From NCBI GenBank assembly GCA_025765595.1, contig JAIVFH010000316.1, positions 1 to 28,914 of the forward strand: a stretch of DNA of 28,914 bases, given 5' to 3'. Source of the stretch: Obelidium mucronatum. Taxonomy: Eukaryota > Chytridiomycota > Chytridiomycetes > Chytridiales > Chytriomycetaceae. Position numbers and translations under genes: made by a program. This document shows, piece by piece, positions 1 through 11,833 of the stretch. The notes below the pieces were generated by a model, which was given only the letters and a program-made list of their open reading frames with translations, was not told the origin of the DNA and did no database searches. Each line of letters starts with the position of its first letter. The first letter of the stretch is position 1.

Positions 1-527
1 GCCACAGATTCAGCGATACAGAATGCAGTTACCCCAAAAACCGTCCTCACCATACAATCGCAAGCCCCAGCATCTCGCATCATAATCCACAGCTTCCGCC
101 CAGCCGCAGTCTCCCCATCATCATCATATCCATCTTCAACGACAAAGTCATCAGGAGAGTCTCCTTGCTTTCCCGAAACCAAATTCAGAAATCGCCACGC
201 TTGAATGTTATGCGTTGCGCTTTTGAATTCCTTGTTGGCTTTGAGAACCGCCTGGACACGGACCACGTCTTTCCGACTTGTAACGTGGACAGAGTGTCCA
301 ATAAACTTTGACCAACGGTCCATGATTTGGAATTGCGCTTCTTGATGAGAGCAGGGGCCTGCGATGCGAGGGTCTGAGTGCGCTGTGAGTCTGTCTGCAT
401 GAGGAAGGCAAAGGCATTGGCCGATGATGTTTGTGTTTTCTGGCTGACTTCCATTTCGTTGTCGTTCTGTTGTTGTTCGCTTCGATGCGCTCAAGTCAGT
501 TGGAAGTGGTTGAGCTCTTCGTTTCAT
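1..527 (-). CDS. IMPACT/YIH1 (UPF0029) domain protein, 3' part outside window
   Basis: The frame is open from ATG at 527 (protein begins MKRRAQPLPTD) to at least position 51, so the start and about 159 codons are in view. Residues from about 69 onward match the IMPACT/UPF0029 fold: DRWSKFIGHSV, then SATHNIQAWRF, then the family signature DDDGETAAGRKLW. Known relatives (yeast Yih1, animal IMPACT) restrain Gcn2 activation by binding Gcn1, but many small UPF0029 proteins have no assigned role. The first 68 residues are polar and do not resemble an RWD domain, so this is probably not a full Yih1 orthologue. A GTGAGG donor at 50-49 falls just before where the family continues with a conserved V-V-x-R-W-Y-G-G segment, so an intron probably starts there and the next exon is off the edge. 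Domain call firm; specific function unsure. Confidence 0.75.
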   Translation of the reverse strand, partial: MKRRAQPLPTDLSASKRTTTERQRNGSQPENTNIIGQCLCLPHADRLTAHSDPRIAGPCSHQEAQFQIMDRWSKFIGHSVHVTSRKDVVRVQAVLKANKEFKSATHNIQAWRFLNLVSGKQGDSPDDFVVEDGYDDDGETAAGRKLWIMMRDAGACDCMVRTVFGVTAFCIAESV

Positions 528-845
528 CAAACAAAAAGATTGGTGCATAAACCGGTATCATGTAATATCTATACGTGCATAATTTGTACACCAAAACGCG
601 TACTTTCGTATTTAACCAAAAAAAAAACCGTTCATACAACACAATCATGCAATTATCATCTTATTTGAAATTCTGATCTGATGCGTTCTGTTGCCTTTCT
701 CCCCTTCTATTGGAAATCTCTTGTCTGTAAATCTTTGTGGAGGGGACAAAGGTAAAAAAAAAAAGAAAGAGCAAGCGCGTGTTGCTTCTCCTTGTTCCCC
801 ACTGGCTCCCCTACCCCACCCGTCTTTCCTCCTCTATCTCTGATC
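528..845. promoter_or_regulatory. Divergent intergenic region between IMPACT-domain gene and kinase
   Basis: These 318 bases separate two start codons that point away from each other, so both promoters and 5' leaders must lie here. The stretch is AT-rich on the left, with poly-A near 609-627 and 753-764, and pyrimidine-rich on the right (about 779-842) just ahead of the kinase ATG. No open frame with protein character and no recognisable binding motif was seen. Confidence 0.5.
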
Positions 846-3926
<3,081 letters not shown>

Positions 3927-4099
3927 ATGAGGGTTTTCTGCGTTTAATACTCCCTAAAAATATATTATAAACACCTATATTCCTTTTGAATCATCCCATG
4001 AGTGTCAAGTGGAAGGGTGGCCCAGCCCATGTGAACAAAAATCGCGATATTGAAAAGCTGAAACAAACAAAAAACTTATTTTTGGAACTTTCTCGCAAG

Positions 4100-5421
4100 A
4101 TGTCCACAGCAACAGCAAAACCTTCCTCATCAATATCAACTGCTTCTGGCGCAAAAAAGCCAAAGAAAAATCTGGCTATCCATCTTCTTGCAGGGGGTGT
4201 GGCTGGATGCTGTGAGGCTCTCATGTGCCACCCCCTCGATACGATCAAAGTTAGACTACAGCTGAGAGGAGAACGAGCGAGCAAAATGCTTGGATTATCC
4301 GGTGCAGCTGCTCAATCAGCTAAAACAAGAGTAAGTATTAAGTTTTTGGCCCTGTTTAGTGGAATCACTTTAATGACTCAACACTTCACTTCCAGGCAAA
4401 AGCAAACTTTGTACAAGTCGGTATGCAAATCGCGCAAAAAGAGGGTTTCTTTTCTCTGTACAAGGGTCTTGGAGCTGTCTTGGGTGGCATTATTCCAAAG
4501 ATGGCAATTCGTTTCTCCTCGTTTGAATATTACAAAGACTTGCTTGCCGACAAAAAAACAGGAGTTACTTCCTCTGCTGGAATTTTCATGGGTGAGGATT
4601 CGTGTAAATTACAGTCTTCCAAGTGTGGAACTTAAACCTTTGACATTTCTTGAATGCAGCCGGTCTTGGTGCAGGTATCACAGAGTCAATTCTCGTCGTG
4701 ACTCCGATGGATGTTATCAAGATCCGCCTGCAGGCACAGAGACATTCAATGACCGACCCACTCGATATTCCAAAATACAGAAACGCGCCACACTGTGCAT
4801 ACGTGATGATTAAGGAAGAAGGATTTGCATCCTTGTATAAAGGAGTCGCCCTTACAGCACTTCGTCAATGTAATTGTTTCTACAACTTTGCATTGCATTT
4901 TTTTTTCAGAAATCACAAAACTTACCCTTGCATTACCCAGCTACAAACCAAGCCGCAAACTTTACCGTCTACTCCATCTTGAAAAGCCAGCTCGAATCTG
5001 CCCAAGGAAGTGACAAGACTTTACCTGCCTACCAACATTTGCTCATGGGATTCGTCTCTGGAGCTTGTGGTCCCCTCTTTAATGCCCCCATTGATGTCAT
5101 CAAGACCCGTATCCAAAAGAATCCATCCACAGAAAAGGGGTGGACAAGATTTGTTCAAGTCACGTCCGGAATTTTAAAGAATGAAGGATGGACAGCGTTC
5201 TACAAGGGAACTACGCCTCGTGTTCTGAGAGTTGCGCCGGGACAGGCTATTACTTTCATGGTGTATGAGCGTGTTTATAAGTGGATGGTTGATTTTTCGA
5301 GAAGTATGTCGATTATTGAAGCGGAAAGAGTTGTAAGTGGCTGATCTTTTGCCGATTTCATATTGACGGCTCTTTTGGCTCTTCACAGGGAATCACTTCT
5401 GCTGAAAGCAATGAACAATGA
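4100..5421 (+). CDS. SFC1: Mitochondrial succinate/fumarate carrier (SFC1-like)
   Basis: Exons: 4100-4330, 4396-4591, 4660-4869, 4941-5332, 5389-5421; product about 353 residues. It is a member of the SLC25 carrier family, inner-membrane proteins with three tandem repeats. All three signature P-x-[DE]-x-x-[KR] motifs are visible: HPLDTIKVR, TPMDVIKIR and APIDVIKTR. Segments such as LYKGLGAVLGGIIPKMAIRF, GLGAGITESILVV and RVAPGQAITF closely match yeast Sfc1/Acr1, which exchanges cytosolic succinate for mitochondrial fumarate and so links the glyoxylate cycle to gluconeogenesis. The third intron joins RQ to STNQAANFTVY, where yeast has RQATNQGANFTVY. The last exon codes only for GITSAESNEQ after a GTAAGT donor. 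ATG 4100 was chosen because it leaves a short N-terminus as in the family; an in-frame ATG at 3998 would add 34 residues. Substrate is inferred from similarity. Confidence 0.9.
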
Positions 5422-5496
5422 GGACTGTTGTAGACGGTATTTTTATCCGAGGCTTTGGATGATGAGTGAAGTGTAATAAAACTGTTGGCAAAATCT

Positions 5497-5898
5497 ATGT
5501 TCTCTCGCCTGACGTCAAGCGCCATTAAGGACGCAGCACCACGAATGATCGGCAACAGCATTGCGGCCAACGTGCAAACCCGGCGGCAGTCGATTGCGCT
5601 GCTTTCCACTGCAGTCCAGTCACCATCACCATCAACCCCAGCCTCATCATCAACAGCATCGCCAACAACAACACCGCCACTGCCAACGCCGCCTGGCTCC
5701 GAAGACTGCTGCATGTCCGGGTGCGCCCACTGTGTCTGGGACGTGTACCACGAGCAGGTCGAAGTCTACAACGCCGCTGCGGCAAGCAGCGGTCTTCCGA
5801 CGATCAATCCCGATGCGATCGATCCAACGGTGGCGGCGTTCAGAGACTTGGAACGGGCGCTGGCCGCAAAGGCGGAGAAGAAAGTAGAAGAAAAATAG
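5497..5898 (+). CDS. Oxidoreductase-like domain protein (OXLD1 type), mitochondrial
   Basis: A single-exon gene of 133 residues starting at ATG 5497. The N-terminus (MFSRLTSSAIKDAAPRM) is rich in Arg, Ser and Ala with no acid until residue 12, which fits a mitochondrial presequence. A Ser/Thr/Pro linker follows. At residues 71-80 the sequence CCMSGCAHCVW, followed by DVYHEQVEVYN, matches the cysteine signature of the small Oxidored-like family (Pfam PF09791; human OXLD1). These cysteines could bind a metal or undergo redox chemistry, but no reaction has been established for the family to my knowledge. The tail is Ala/Lys/Glu-rich helix. The gene starts only 75 bases after the carrier stop and ends 45 bases before the Snf7 start, so the spacers are very short. 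Confidence 0.82.
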   Translation: MFSRLTSSAIKDAAPRMIGNSIAANVQTRRQSIALLSTAVQSPSPSTPASSSTASPTTTPPLPTPPGSEDCCMSGCAHCVWDVYHEQVEVYNAAAASSGLPTINPDAIDPTVAAFRDLERALAAKAEKKVEEK

Positions 5899-5943
5899 AA
5901 TATTTAATTTTATTTATTTTGTTTTTAAATCTACCACAAAACG

Positions 5944-6997
5944 ATGAGACTCTTTGGAATCTCAAAGGCAAAAGCAGCGCCAAAAGATGCCATCGTAAAG
6001 CTGCGCGAATCACTTGAAATGATCGACAAGCGAGAAAAGTACCTCAACGCAAAGATTGATGCAGAGCTGAAGGTCGCCAAAACAAATGCTACAAAGAACA
6101 GGAAAGGTAAAATCAAGAGGGAAGGGACGAGGCGCCGTGTTTTTTTAGCTGTGGCGGTGGAGGAGGACTCTCGAGTTGCTTTGCTGGAGGTTGGATACCC
6201 ATCCGCTCTGCAAACCATTTGAGATAACTATGCCGCTTTAGTATTGGCGGAAGATGTGTTATATGATTCCTGTACTGATTTTTCGAATATTCTGCAATCA
6301 AGCAAACGTGGGCAATAGTGGCTGCTGGATGGCGAAACTGCTAACAAAAATACCACCTACTCACACATACAATCCTTCATCGAATTAGTGGCTCTCATGG
6401 CCCTCAAGAAGAAAAAGATTTATCAAGACCAAGCAGACAAACTTATGGGTTCTCGAATGACGTTGGAAACTCAAATGTCGACTTTGGAGAACGCAAGCAT
6501 GAATATCGAGGTCATGAATGCAATGAAGGCAGGAAATGAAGCATTGAAGGGAGTCCACGGGAATCTGTATGTTTATTCTATTCTTGATTTGGATTCCATG
6601 TCTGTTTCGTGTTAATCTTATAAAACCATACTTTAGGGACGTTGATAAGGTTGAAGAAACTATGGATGAAATCAACGAGCAAATGGGTCTCGCCAATGAA
6701 ATCAGCGATGCAATCAGCCGACCTATGCAGGGTGCTGAATTTGACGATGAGGAATTGGACGCGGAACTGGAGCTGCTAGCACAAGAAGAATTGGATAATC
6801 ACATGCTAGAAACAGGTCTAGGTGCTGGTTTGCCGTCTGTCCCGAGCACGATTCCAGGTATGGGGTTTTCTTTTTCTATCCCATTGCTTTTCAACGTGCT
6901 TTCGATAGCTATCGCACAACCTCCGAGACCCACACGCGAGCAAGCTGAAGAAGAAGATCCTGAATTGGCTGAATTGAAGGCTTCCATGGCAATGTAA
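5944..6997 (+). CDS. SNF7: ESCRT-III core subunit Snf7/Vps32 (CHMP4)
   Basis: Exons: 5944-6106, 6389-6566, 6637-6857, 6909-6997; product 216 residues, normal for the family. The sequence follows Snf7 throughout: MRLFGISKAKAAPKDAIVKL at the membrane-inserting N-terminus, the basic helix-1 region REKYLNAKID ... TNATKNRK, then ALMALKKKKIY, GSRMTLETQMSTLENAS, MNAMKAG, HGNLDVDKVEETMDEI and NEISDAISRPM. The acidic region (EFDDEELDAELELLAQEELD) and the final MIM1-like helix EDPELAELKASMAM, which recruits Vps4, are present. Snf7 polymerises on endosomal membranes into spirals that drive budding into multivesicular bodies and other membrane-scission events. The first intron (6107-6388, 282 bp) is four to five times longer than the other introns of this gene. 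Confidence 0.97.
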
Positions 6998-7301
6998 ACC
7001 CCGTCGAGATATCGAGCAAAAACATGATGAAACAGAATACATTATACACTGTCGCTTTGGCTTTAAGAAAACATCCCTCTTAACCGTATTTAGTTTAAAA
7101 TTCAACAAGTTTATATTGATTTTTTGTTTTCCATCAAACCTTTCAAGTTTTCCAAGTTGAAATATAAGGATACTGCAGAGAGTCGATCACTGCCACTGCC
7201 ACCACCGTTACATCTTGGAACAAGTACTCATGTACCTTCCAATCAATAACCTCTAAAAACTTGCTCGCTCCACATCTTCTGACGAGTCACGAATTCGCAA
7301 A
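6998..7301. other. Convergent 3' spacer after Snf7, no gene seen
   Basis: The Snf7 stop is at 6995-6997 and the ankyrin-type gene on the other strand ends at 7422, so transcripts converge here. The stretch is AT-rich with T-runs such as 7119-7130. It holds no long open frame and no structured RNA that I can recognise. A weak spliceable small ORF begins at 7302 and is described separately. Confidence 0.5.
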
Positions 7302-7523
7302 ATGACACGATACTGGGCTGAAGATGATGATGATTTTAATTTTTTTTCCCAATTTTCACAAGGTGATGTAAATAACGCTCACATAACGTATCTTTTTTCT
7401 TCTTCAGTGCATGATTTTAATCTAAACCAAAGTTTCGAAAAAGGCAACCACCTCCTGGTTCACTTGATGATGCTCTGTGAAACGAACGAAATACGTTGCG
7501 ATTTTGGTCAACACATCCTTTGA
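7302..7523 (+). CDS. Possible small spliced ORF, unknown and doubtful
   Basis: ATG 7302 opens a 73-codon frame beginning MTRYWAEDDDDFNFFSQFSQ. Positions 7363-7407 look like a 45-bp intron, with a GTGATG donor and a strong pyrimidine-tract acceptor ending TTCTTCAG. Because 45 is a multiple of three, both spliced and unspliced readings stay open. The 3' half runs antisense to the last codons of the ankyrin-type gene, which weakens the case that it is coding. I do not recognise the protein. It could be a tiny gene, a non-coding transcript with an intron, or chance. Confidence 0.15.
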   Translation: MTRYWAEDDDDFNFFSQFSQGDVNNAHITYLFSSSVHDFNLNQSFEKGNHLLVHLMMLCETNEIRCDFGQHIL

Positions 7524-9465
7524 ACACCATGTAAGCAAACAATCCCACAAAATCCTCAAAACTTCAAAACTCCCTTGTAGTTCTTCCAAAGCGAACGATA
7601 GCGCGACAACAAGAATCGGCAATTTGTTATTCCTAGCTCCAACGTGATCAGCGACTTCAGCTGTCCAAAACTTTGGCTTCTTGAAAGCCCTGCCAATAAC
7701 ACTAGGAGACAAGAGCCGAGCCATCAAATCCTCCCGTTGCAACCACATGGCAACTAAAAGCGCATTCAAAAATACAGCAGGCTCCTTCAATTCTTTCGCA
7801 TTGAGTTCAAGCAGCTCCTCCAAATGGCCCCCAGCAACGGTCGTGATATGTGAGAGATTGGGCATGTCCGACTTATAAAACCGATTGAAACGCATTCTTG
7901 ATAGGACCGCGTGAGAAACACGTCGAGGTTCCCATGGCCTCGATTCCCTGCCTTTCGCCACTCTTATGTTCGTGGAAAGCAATGAAATGGCCACCTTTGC
8001 CGCCAAATCAGACGTTTTCCGAGACTGCGCCAGAATTCCAACCACCTCTGTATTGTACTTTGCAGATGCCACACGGATCGCAACACCGACACCTGTTGTG
8101 TCAATCCTATCTGACTGAATCAGAAGCTTAACAACATCAACCTTGCCATGCCTGGAAGCGAGTTTGAGAAGCCTATTGTGAAGATTGGTTGTTGTTAACA
8201 CAGCGTCATGGCCATCTTCACCAAGGCTAAATAACAGCCACGGCTCCACTACTGGAAGGAGTAACTTCAAAAACTCCTCATATCCGTTCATAGCCGCAAT
8301 CTCTAGCAACTTTGCCCATCTAGCCGTTGGCAGTGATTCGATTTTGAACCGTTTCAACAAGGTCTTGAATGGCATCACATGGTTGTTCTGCACCGCCAAC
8401 GTGAAGAGTGTTTCAGGAGTCCCGATATCTCGGTTGTTTTCAAGAAAACTCAACAGTATAGGATCATTCAACACCAAATGGCGCCGGGAATCATAAATCC
8501 GAGTCCACCGACAACCGTTCGACACAGAGGCTGGACCCGAAAGAAGCCACCGAACGGGCCCTTTCAAATTTACTTGTAAGTCAGGATACATATCTATTTT
8601 TGGAGGTTGATACAACACAGAGAATATAAAAGACTGCCACATTACCAGCAAATAATAAGACATTCTCCGCTACCCCAAGCTGTCCATACTCAAGCGCCCA
8701 TCCAAGTACACAGCCCCATACTTTTTCATTATCTTTCATTCGTGAATCATCTAGCAGCATTCGCACCACCCCCCACTGGTTTCGTTTCACTGCCAGTCGC
8801 AATGCGCGGTGCCTACTTCCCAGCCAGCCATACTTCCCTTGCTTCAAATCTTCAATCAATGGTGGCACCAGTTGTAGCAGATAACCAACAACGTCTCGCA
8901 TTCCATAATAGCTTGCAATCACAATTAAATCTTCCGTTTCTAATTTCTCCTTGCCCCGTCGGTTCCGTGAGGTTCTCAGTTTCGATCCCTTTGGAACAAT
9001 CTTGGGCAGCAGCTTTTCAGTGCTGCATAATTTGAGAAACATTTCGATTCGAAAGGGTGAAGGCACGGTTTCCCACATTGGAATGTCAAAGTAATGGCCC
9101 CGAAAGACACCCGTTTGAGCGGGAAGTAGTGGCGAGCGGCCAGGTCTGTTGTCAGTTCTTCTCTGATCGTACTCTATATAAGGAGGGTAGGCGTTGATGT
9201 ATCGTTGGATGAAATGCCTGTTATGCAGGATCAGGCTGGCAAAGACTCGTGAGATCAGCGCAAATTCGAGTAAAGTGTCATAGGAGCTGTAGAGTATGAT
9301 GGATTCAATAATGTGGAGCAACCCTGGCTGTCTGAGAACTAAATTTGCCGCCATGGAGTGGATCAATTCTTTTTTCGCAAAAAACCCAGACATGCAACTG
9401 CCACCACTGTCATGGTACCAATTCTCAAGTTCCTTTCGATCGATAGCGTGATCTCTATTGCCCAT
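7422..9465 (-). CDS. Ankyrin-type repeat protein
   Basis: Two exons, 9465-8646 and 8593-7422, with a 52-bp intron (8645-8594) joining NVLLFA to DMYPDLQ; product about 663 residues. The N-terminal part (LLHIIESIILYSSYDTLLEF, then FALISRVFASLILHNR) looks like the hydrophobic helical head often found before degenerate ankyrin arrays, roughly F-box-like. Repeat-like units follow, for example LLKLASRHGKVDVVKLLIQ, LLEIAAMNGYEEFLKLLLP and LRLAVKRNQWGVVRMLLDDS. Such proteins bind partners; no enzymatic motif is visible. Large families of poorly conserved ankyrin proteins are common in chytrid fungi, which fits the context. ATG 9465 is preceded two codons upstream by an in-frame TGA, after which the frame is open for a further 186 codons; the true start is therefore uncertain and could be a later Met such as that of MSGFFAKKELIHS. 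Confidence 0.7.
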
Positions 9466-9468
9466 GCC

Positions 9469-9936
9469 TCAAAGTTCAATCTTACTCCACTCCTTCTGGC
9501 GAGGCACACTTTTCCAAGAAACAAACAGATGGTCCTGAAAGACTTTGTCTCGTTGGAATCCACGTTGGCCTATCAAGTACAGAGTTATATTGTACACGCA
9601 CTTAACCAGCGACGCTAAGCGTAAAGAGAACGACTTTATATTCATAGATGATCCCGATCCTATACGGCTTCGTACTTCCTTGATAACAGGATATCCGGAT
9701 TTCTTACAACAAAACAACCACTTGCATCGCATTTTTTTACTCAAGGCGGTCTTGAAAGACGAAAATTCGTGTGATGGAAATGCTAGGGCTTGAAAGATCC
9801 ACGTCTTGGTTTTGGAAGTTCCGAGCGGGGAAGTTTTGGATGCGTTTTCCGATCCTCCTGAAACCAGATATTCTGCATCAAGGTGCCCGATAAGAAGCAG
9901 CATGTTCAGTTGTTTCAAGTCCGAAAATTTTCTCAT
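9469..9936 (-). CDS. Hypothetical 155-residue ORF upstream of ankyrin-type gene
   Basis: The frame runs from ATG 9936 (MRKFSDLKQLNMLLLIGHLD) to a TGA at 9471-9469. It is in the same frame as the ankyrin-type gene that begins at 9465, so only TGA-GGC separates the two. It contains paired cysteines in KWLFCCKKSG and a hydrophobic patch in SLVKCVYNITLYLIG, but I recognise no family. The ATG lies 13 bases beyond the tRNA-Ile 3' end and only a few bases past its terminator, which leaves almost no room for a separate promoter. It may be a spurious frame, a 5' extension interrupted by a stop, or a short unknown gene. Confidence 0.3.
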   Translation of the reverse strand: MRKFSDLKQLNMLLLIGHLDAEYLVSGGSENASKTSPLGTSKTKTWIFQALAFPSHEFSSFKTALSKKMRCKWLFCCKKSGYPVIKEVRSRIGSGSSMNIKSFSLRLASLVKCVYNITLYLIGQRGFQRDKVFQDHLFVSWKSVPRQKEWSKIEL

Positions 9937-9949
9937 CGACAAAAGTTTT

Positions 9950-10043
9950 TGCTCCAGGTGAGGGTTGAACTCACGACCTTCTGCGTGCATACAGCCGTAG
10001 AGACCATATAAGACAGACACTCTAACCACTGAGTTACAAGAGC
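9950..10043 (-). tRNA. tRNA-Ile(UAU) with a 21-nt anticodon-loop intron
   Basis: Read on the minus strand it folds as a standard cloverleaf. The acceptor stem is GCTCTTG with CTGGAGC (one T-T mismatch and one T-G pair). The D stem is ACTC/GAGT around AGTGGTTA. The anticodon stem is TCTGT/GCAGA, and the T arm is GTGAG-TTCAACC-CTCAC, with discriminator A at 9950. The loop reads CTTATA, then intron 10006-9986, then C, so the anticodon is TAT (reads AUA) and the intron sits at the canonical position after base 37. The mature length is 73 nt. Yeast tRNA-Ile(UAU) also carries an intron. TTTT on the minus strand at 9944-9941 is a suitable Pol III terminator. Confidence 0.93.
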
Positions 10044-10185
10044 TTACTTTCCAAAGTGGATTTCTAATTTATAATGTTTCAACTGACGACCACAAGCAAT
10101 TACTATTCTTCCGACTGTGGATCATAGCCAGTGCAGCGGCCTTGTTGGGCAAGCCGCGCAATATATAGTATGAAAGTGAAGCGCT

Positions 10186-11667
10186 CTATACAAATACTTT
10201 CAACTTCTCTACAGCGTCAACCAAACCAGCCTCAGCCGCTCTCTCAAACAACGACTTTGCCTCCTTCAAATCAGTCTCAACCCCTTCACCGCGCTCATAC
10301 ATGACACCCAAATTGTATTCCGCCTCAGGAAGCCCAGCATCCGCCGCCAATCGAAACCAATTCGCCGCCGCCGCAAGATCCATGTCCACCCCACCACGAC
10401 CATGGAGACAATAAACGCCATAGTTAAATTGAGCAATCACCTTCCGATCCGTCTCCAACAACGCTTCAATCATTTCTCGAGCAAGCTTCCAACCCGTCAA
10501 ATCGTTCTCTCGGTTTGCTAGGACAGCCACTTTGGCGATTCCTTCAGGCATGTTTTGACTGCAACATTCGAAATACAAGTTCAGCATGATATCGTGGTTA
10601 CTGGGTTCCGAAAACTCTTGTTTTTCTGATTCAAGGTGTTGTTGTTGTTGTTGTAGTTTGTGATCCTCGTGCAACTGTTCTACCATTAAGGCGCGACACG
10701 AGGGTGAAACCAAACCGTACTCAAACAAGGCTGCCAGCACGAACGAGGCCTCCAAAGACCCGTCTCTTGAACTCTCCATTGTAAACCGGAACCGGTTTTC
10801 AATGTCTTCCGCCCGTGTTTTCGAATTCACATCTATTGTCCCGAAAAGCAAAGGCTCATTGGTGGACACTTCAAAAACCTGACGTAGCAGTGTTTTGTGC
10901 GTTGGTACTGACGTCCAGATGAGATCCAGGTAACCTGTTGCTGGTTTGTAACTCTCCAAGTGTTCGCCGCGATCAGTGAGAGCGGCTAGAGTCCGCAAGG
11001 CCAGTGAGTTCTCTGGCGCTGCTGCTGTAAAGTAAGCGATTCCTTTTTGATGCTGTCCTAGGGAGCGGTAGTGAAATCCCAATCGAGTCAGTGCTGATGC
11101 ATTGTTTGTTTTCCCAGCAGCCGCCTCGTAGTACTGTACCGCGCGCGGCATATTCATTGCGGATTCATGAATCAAACCCAAGTAGAAGTTGGAGAGTGTA
11201 TGGCCTTGCCGCACCGCCTCTTCAAAGTAGTCGATTGCGGCAGCAATGTTCTGATCAACACCGCGTCCATGCAGATGCATCAACCCGAGACCAAACGAAC
11301 CAAACTTGGATTGATTCTTGAATTTCCCTGTGGCGCCCAACTGGAGCAACTCGAGTGCCTGTTGGTGGTGGCCTTCGGCGTTTGCGAGGCGGGTAATGGC
11401 CAGGCGAAAGACGTCTTCAGTGCCGCTGTTTTGGTCATTCCGGGCTGATAATTGCTTGAGCATGTGGTACGCTGTGGTGAATTTGGATCCGTCTTCCATC
11501 ATCAGGTATTGGGCGGCAGAGTTCTGGATGTCGACAGTGCGGAAGTGGGCATTCGTGTCCAAGGGCTGACTCGCAGTAGCTAATGGACGGACTTTGGAGA
11601 GGCGCTGGATGCTGCGGCAGGCGGATCCAAGGGCTTGGCGCGGCAATGTGATCCAAACCGCTATCAT
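10186..11667 (-). CDS. Sel1/TPR-like repeat protein, probably mitochondrial
   Basis: A single-exon gene of 493 residues from ATG 11667. The frame is open further upstream, but that extension is low-complexity leader. The start MIAVWITLPRQALGSACRSIQRLSKVRP... has Arg and hydroxyl residues and no acids in its first 30 positions, as in a mitochondrial presequence. Sel1-like helical repeats follow in two blocks: GLGLMHLHGRGVDQNIAAAI and LGLIHESAMNMPRAVQYYEA in the N-terminal half, then NYGVYCLHGRGGVDMDLAAA and LGVMYERGEGVETDLKEA near the C-terminus. A short glutamine run (KLQQQQQHLES) lies in the linker. Sel1 repeats are scaffolds for protein complexes; the partner cannot be told. The layout with an N-terminal presequence resembles mitochondrial Sel1/TPR proteins such as the DELE1-like group, but I cannot assign orthology. 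Confidence 0.8.
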   Translation of the reverse strand: MIAVWITLPRQALGSACRSIQRLSKVRPLATASQPLDTNAHFRTVDIQNSAAQYLMMEDGSKFTTAYHMLKQLSARNDQNSGTEDVFRLAITRLANAEGHHQQALELLQLGATGKFKNQSKFGSFGLGLMHLHGRGVDQNIAAAIDYFEEAVRQGHTLSNFYLGLIHESAMNMPRAVQYYEAAAGKTNNASALTRLGFHYRSLGQHQKGIAYFTAAAPENSLALRTLAALTDRGEHLESYKPATGYLDLIWTSVPTHKTLLRQVFEVSTNEPLLFGTIDVNSKTRAEDIENRFRFTMESSRDGSLEASFVLAALFEYGLVSPSCRALMVEQLHEDHKLQQQQQHLESEKQEFSEPSNHDIMLNLYFECCSQNMPEGIAKVAVLANRENDLTGWKLAREMIEALLETDRKVIAQFNYGVYCLHGRGGVDMDLAAAANWFRLAADAGLPEAEYNLGVMYERGEGVETDLKEAKSLFERAAEAGLVDAVEKLKVFV

Positions 11668-11833
11668 TTTTATCGTTTTGTTTTTTTTGATGTCTTGAGG
11701 CTTGAGCTCTATAATTTGGAGAGTGATATATTCAAAAACTATTTTCATATGTAATGGGACTTTGAAAAGAAAAAATGAACGGAGATCGTCCCCCCCTCCC
11801 CCTCTTTTTTTTTTTGAACAAGATTTCCAACAG

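Noticed and set aside
185..454. Minus-strand 89-codon frame beginning MEVSQKTQ
   Set aside because: It overlaps the IMPACT-domain frame out of register. I tested joining it to that frame by an intron, but the only GT in the interval gives no acceptor in the required phase, while ATG 527 opens the IMPACT frame directly.
3998..4099. 34-residue N-terminal extension of the succinate/fumarate carrier
   Set aside because: The frame is open from ATG 3998, but SLC25 carriers of this type begin shortly before the first repeat and the next ATG (4100) fits this. The extension has no presequence character that would argue for it.
9363..9563. 66-codon minus-strand frame across the ankyrin gene start
   Set aside because: I tested it as a spliced 5' exon for the ankyrin gene. 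It overlaps the ankyrin N-terminus in another frame and no acceptor/donor pair gave a consistent phase.
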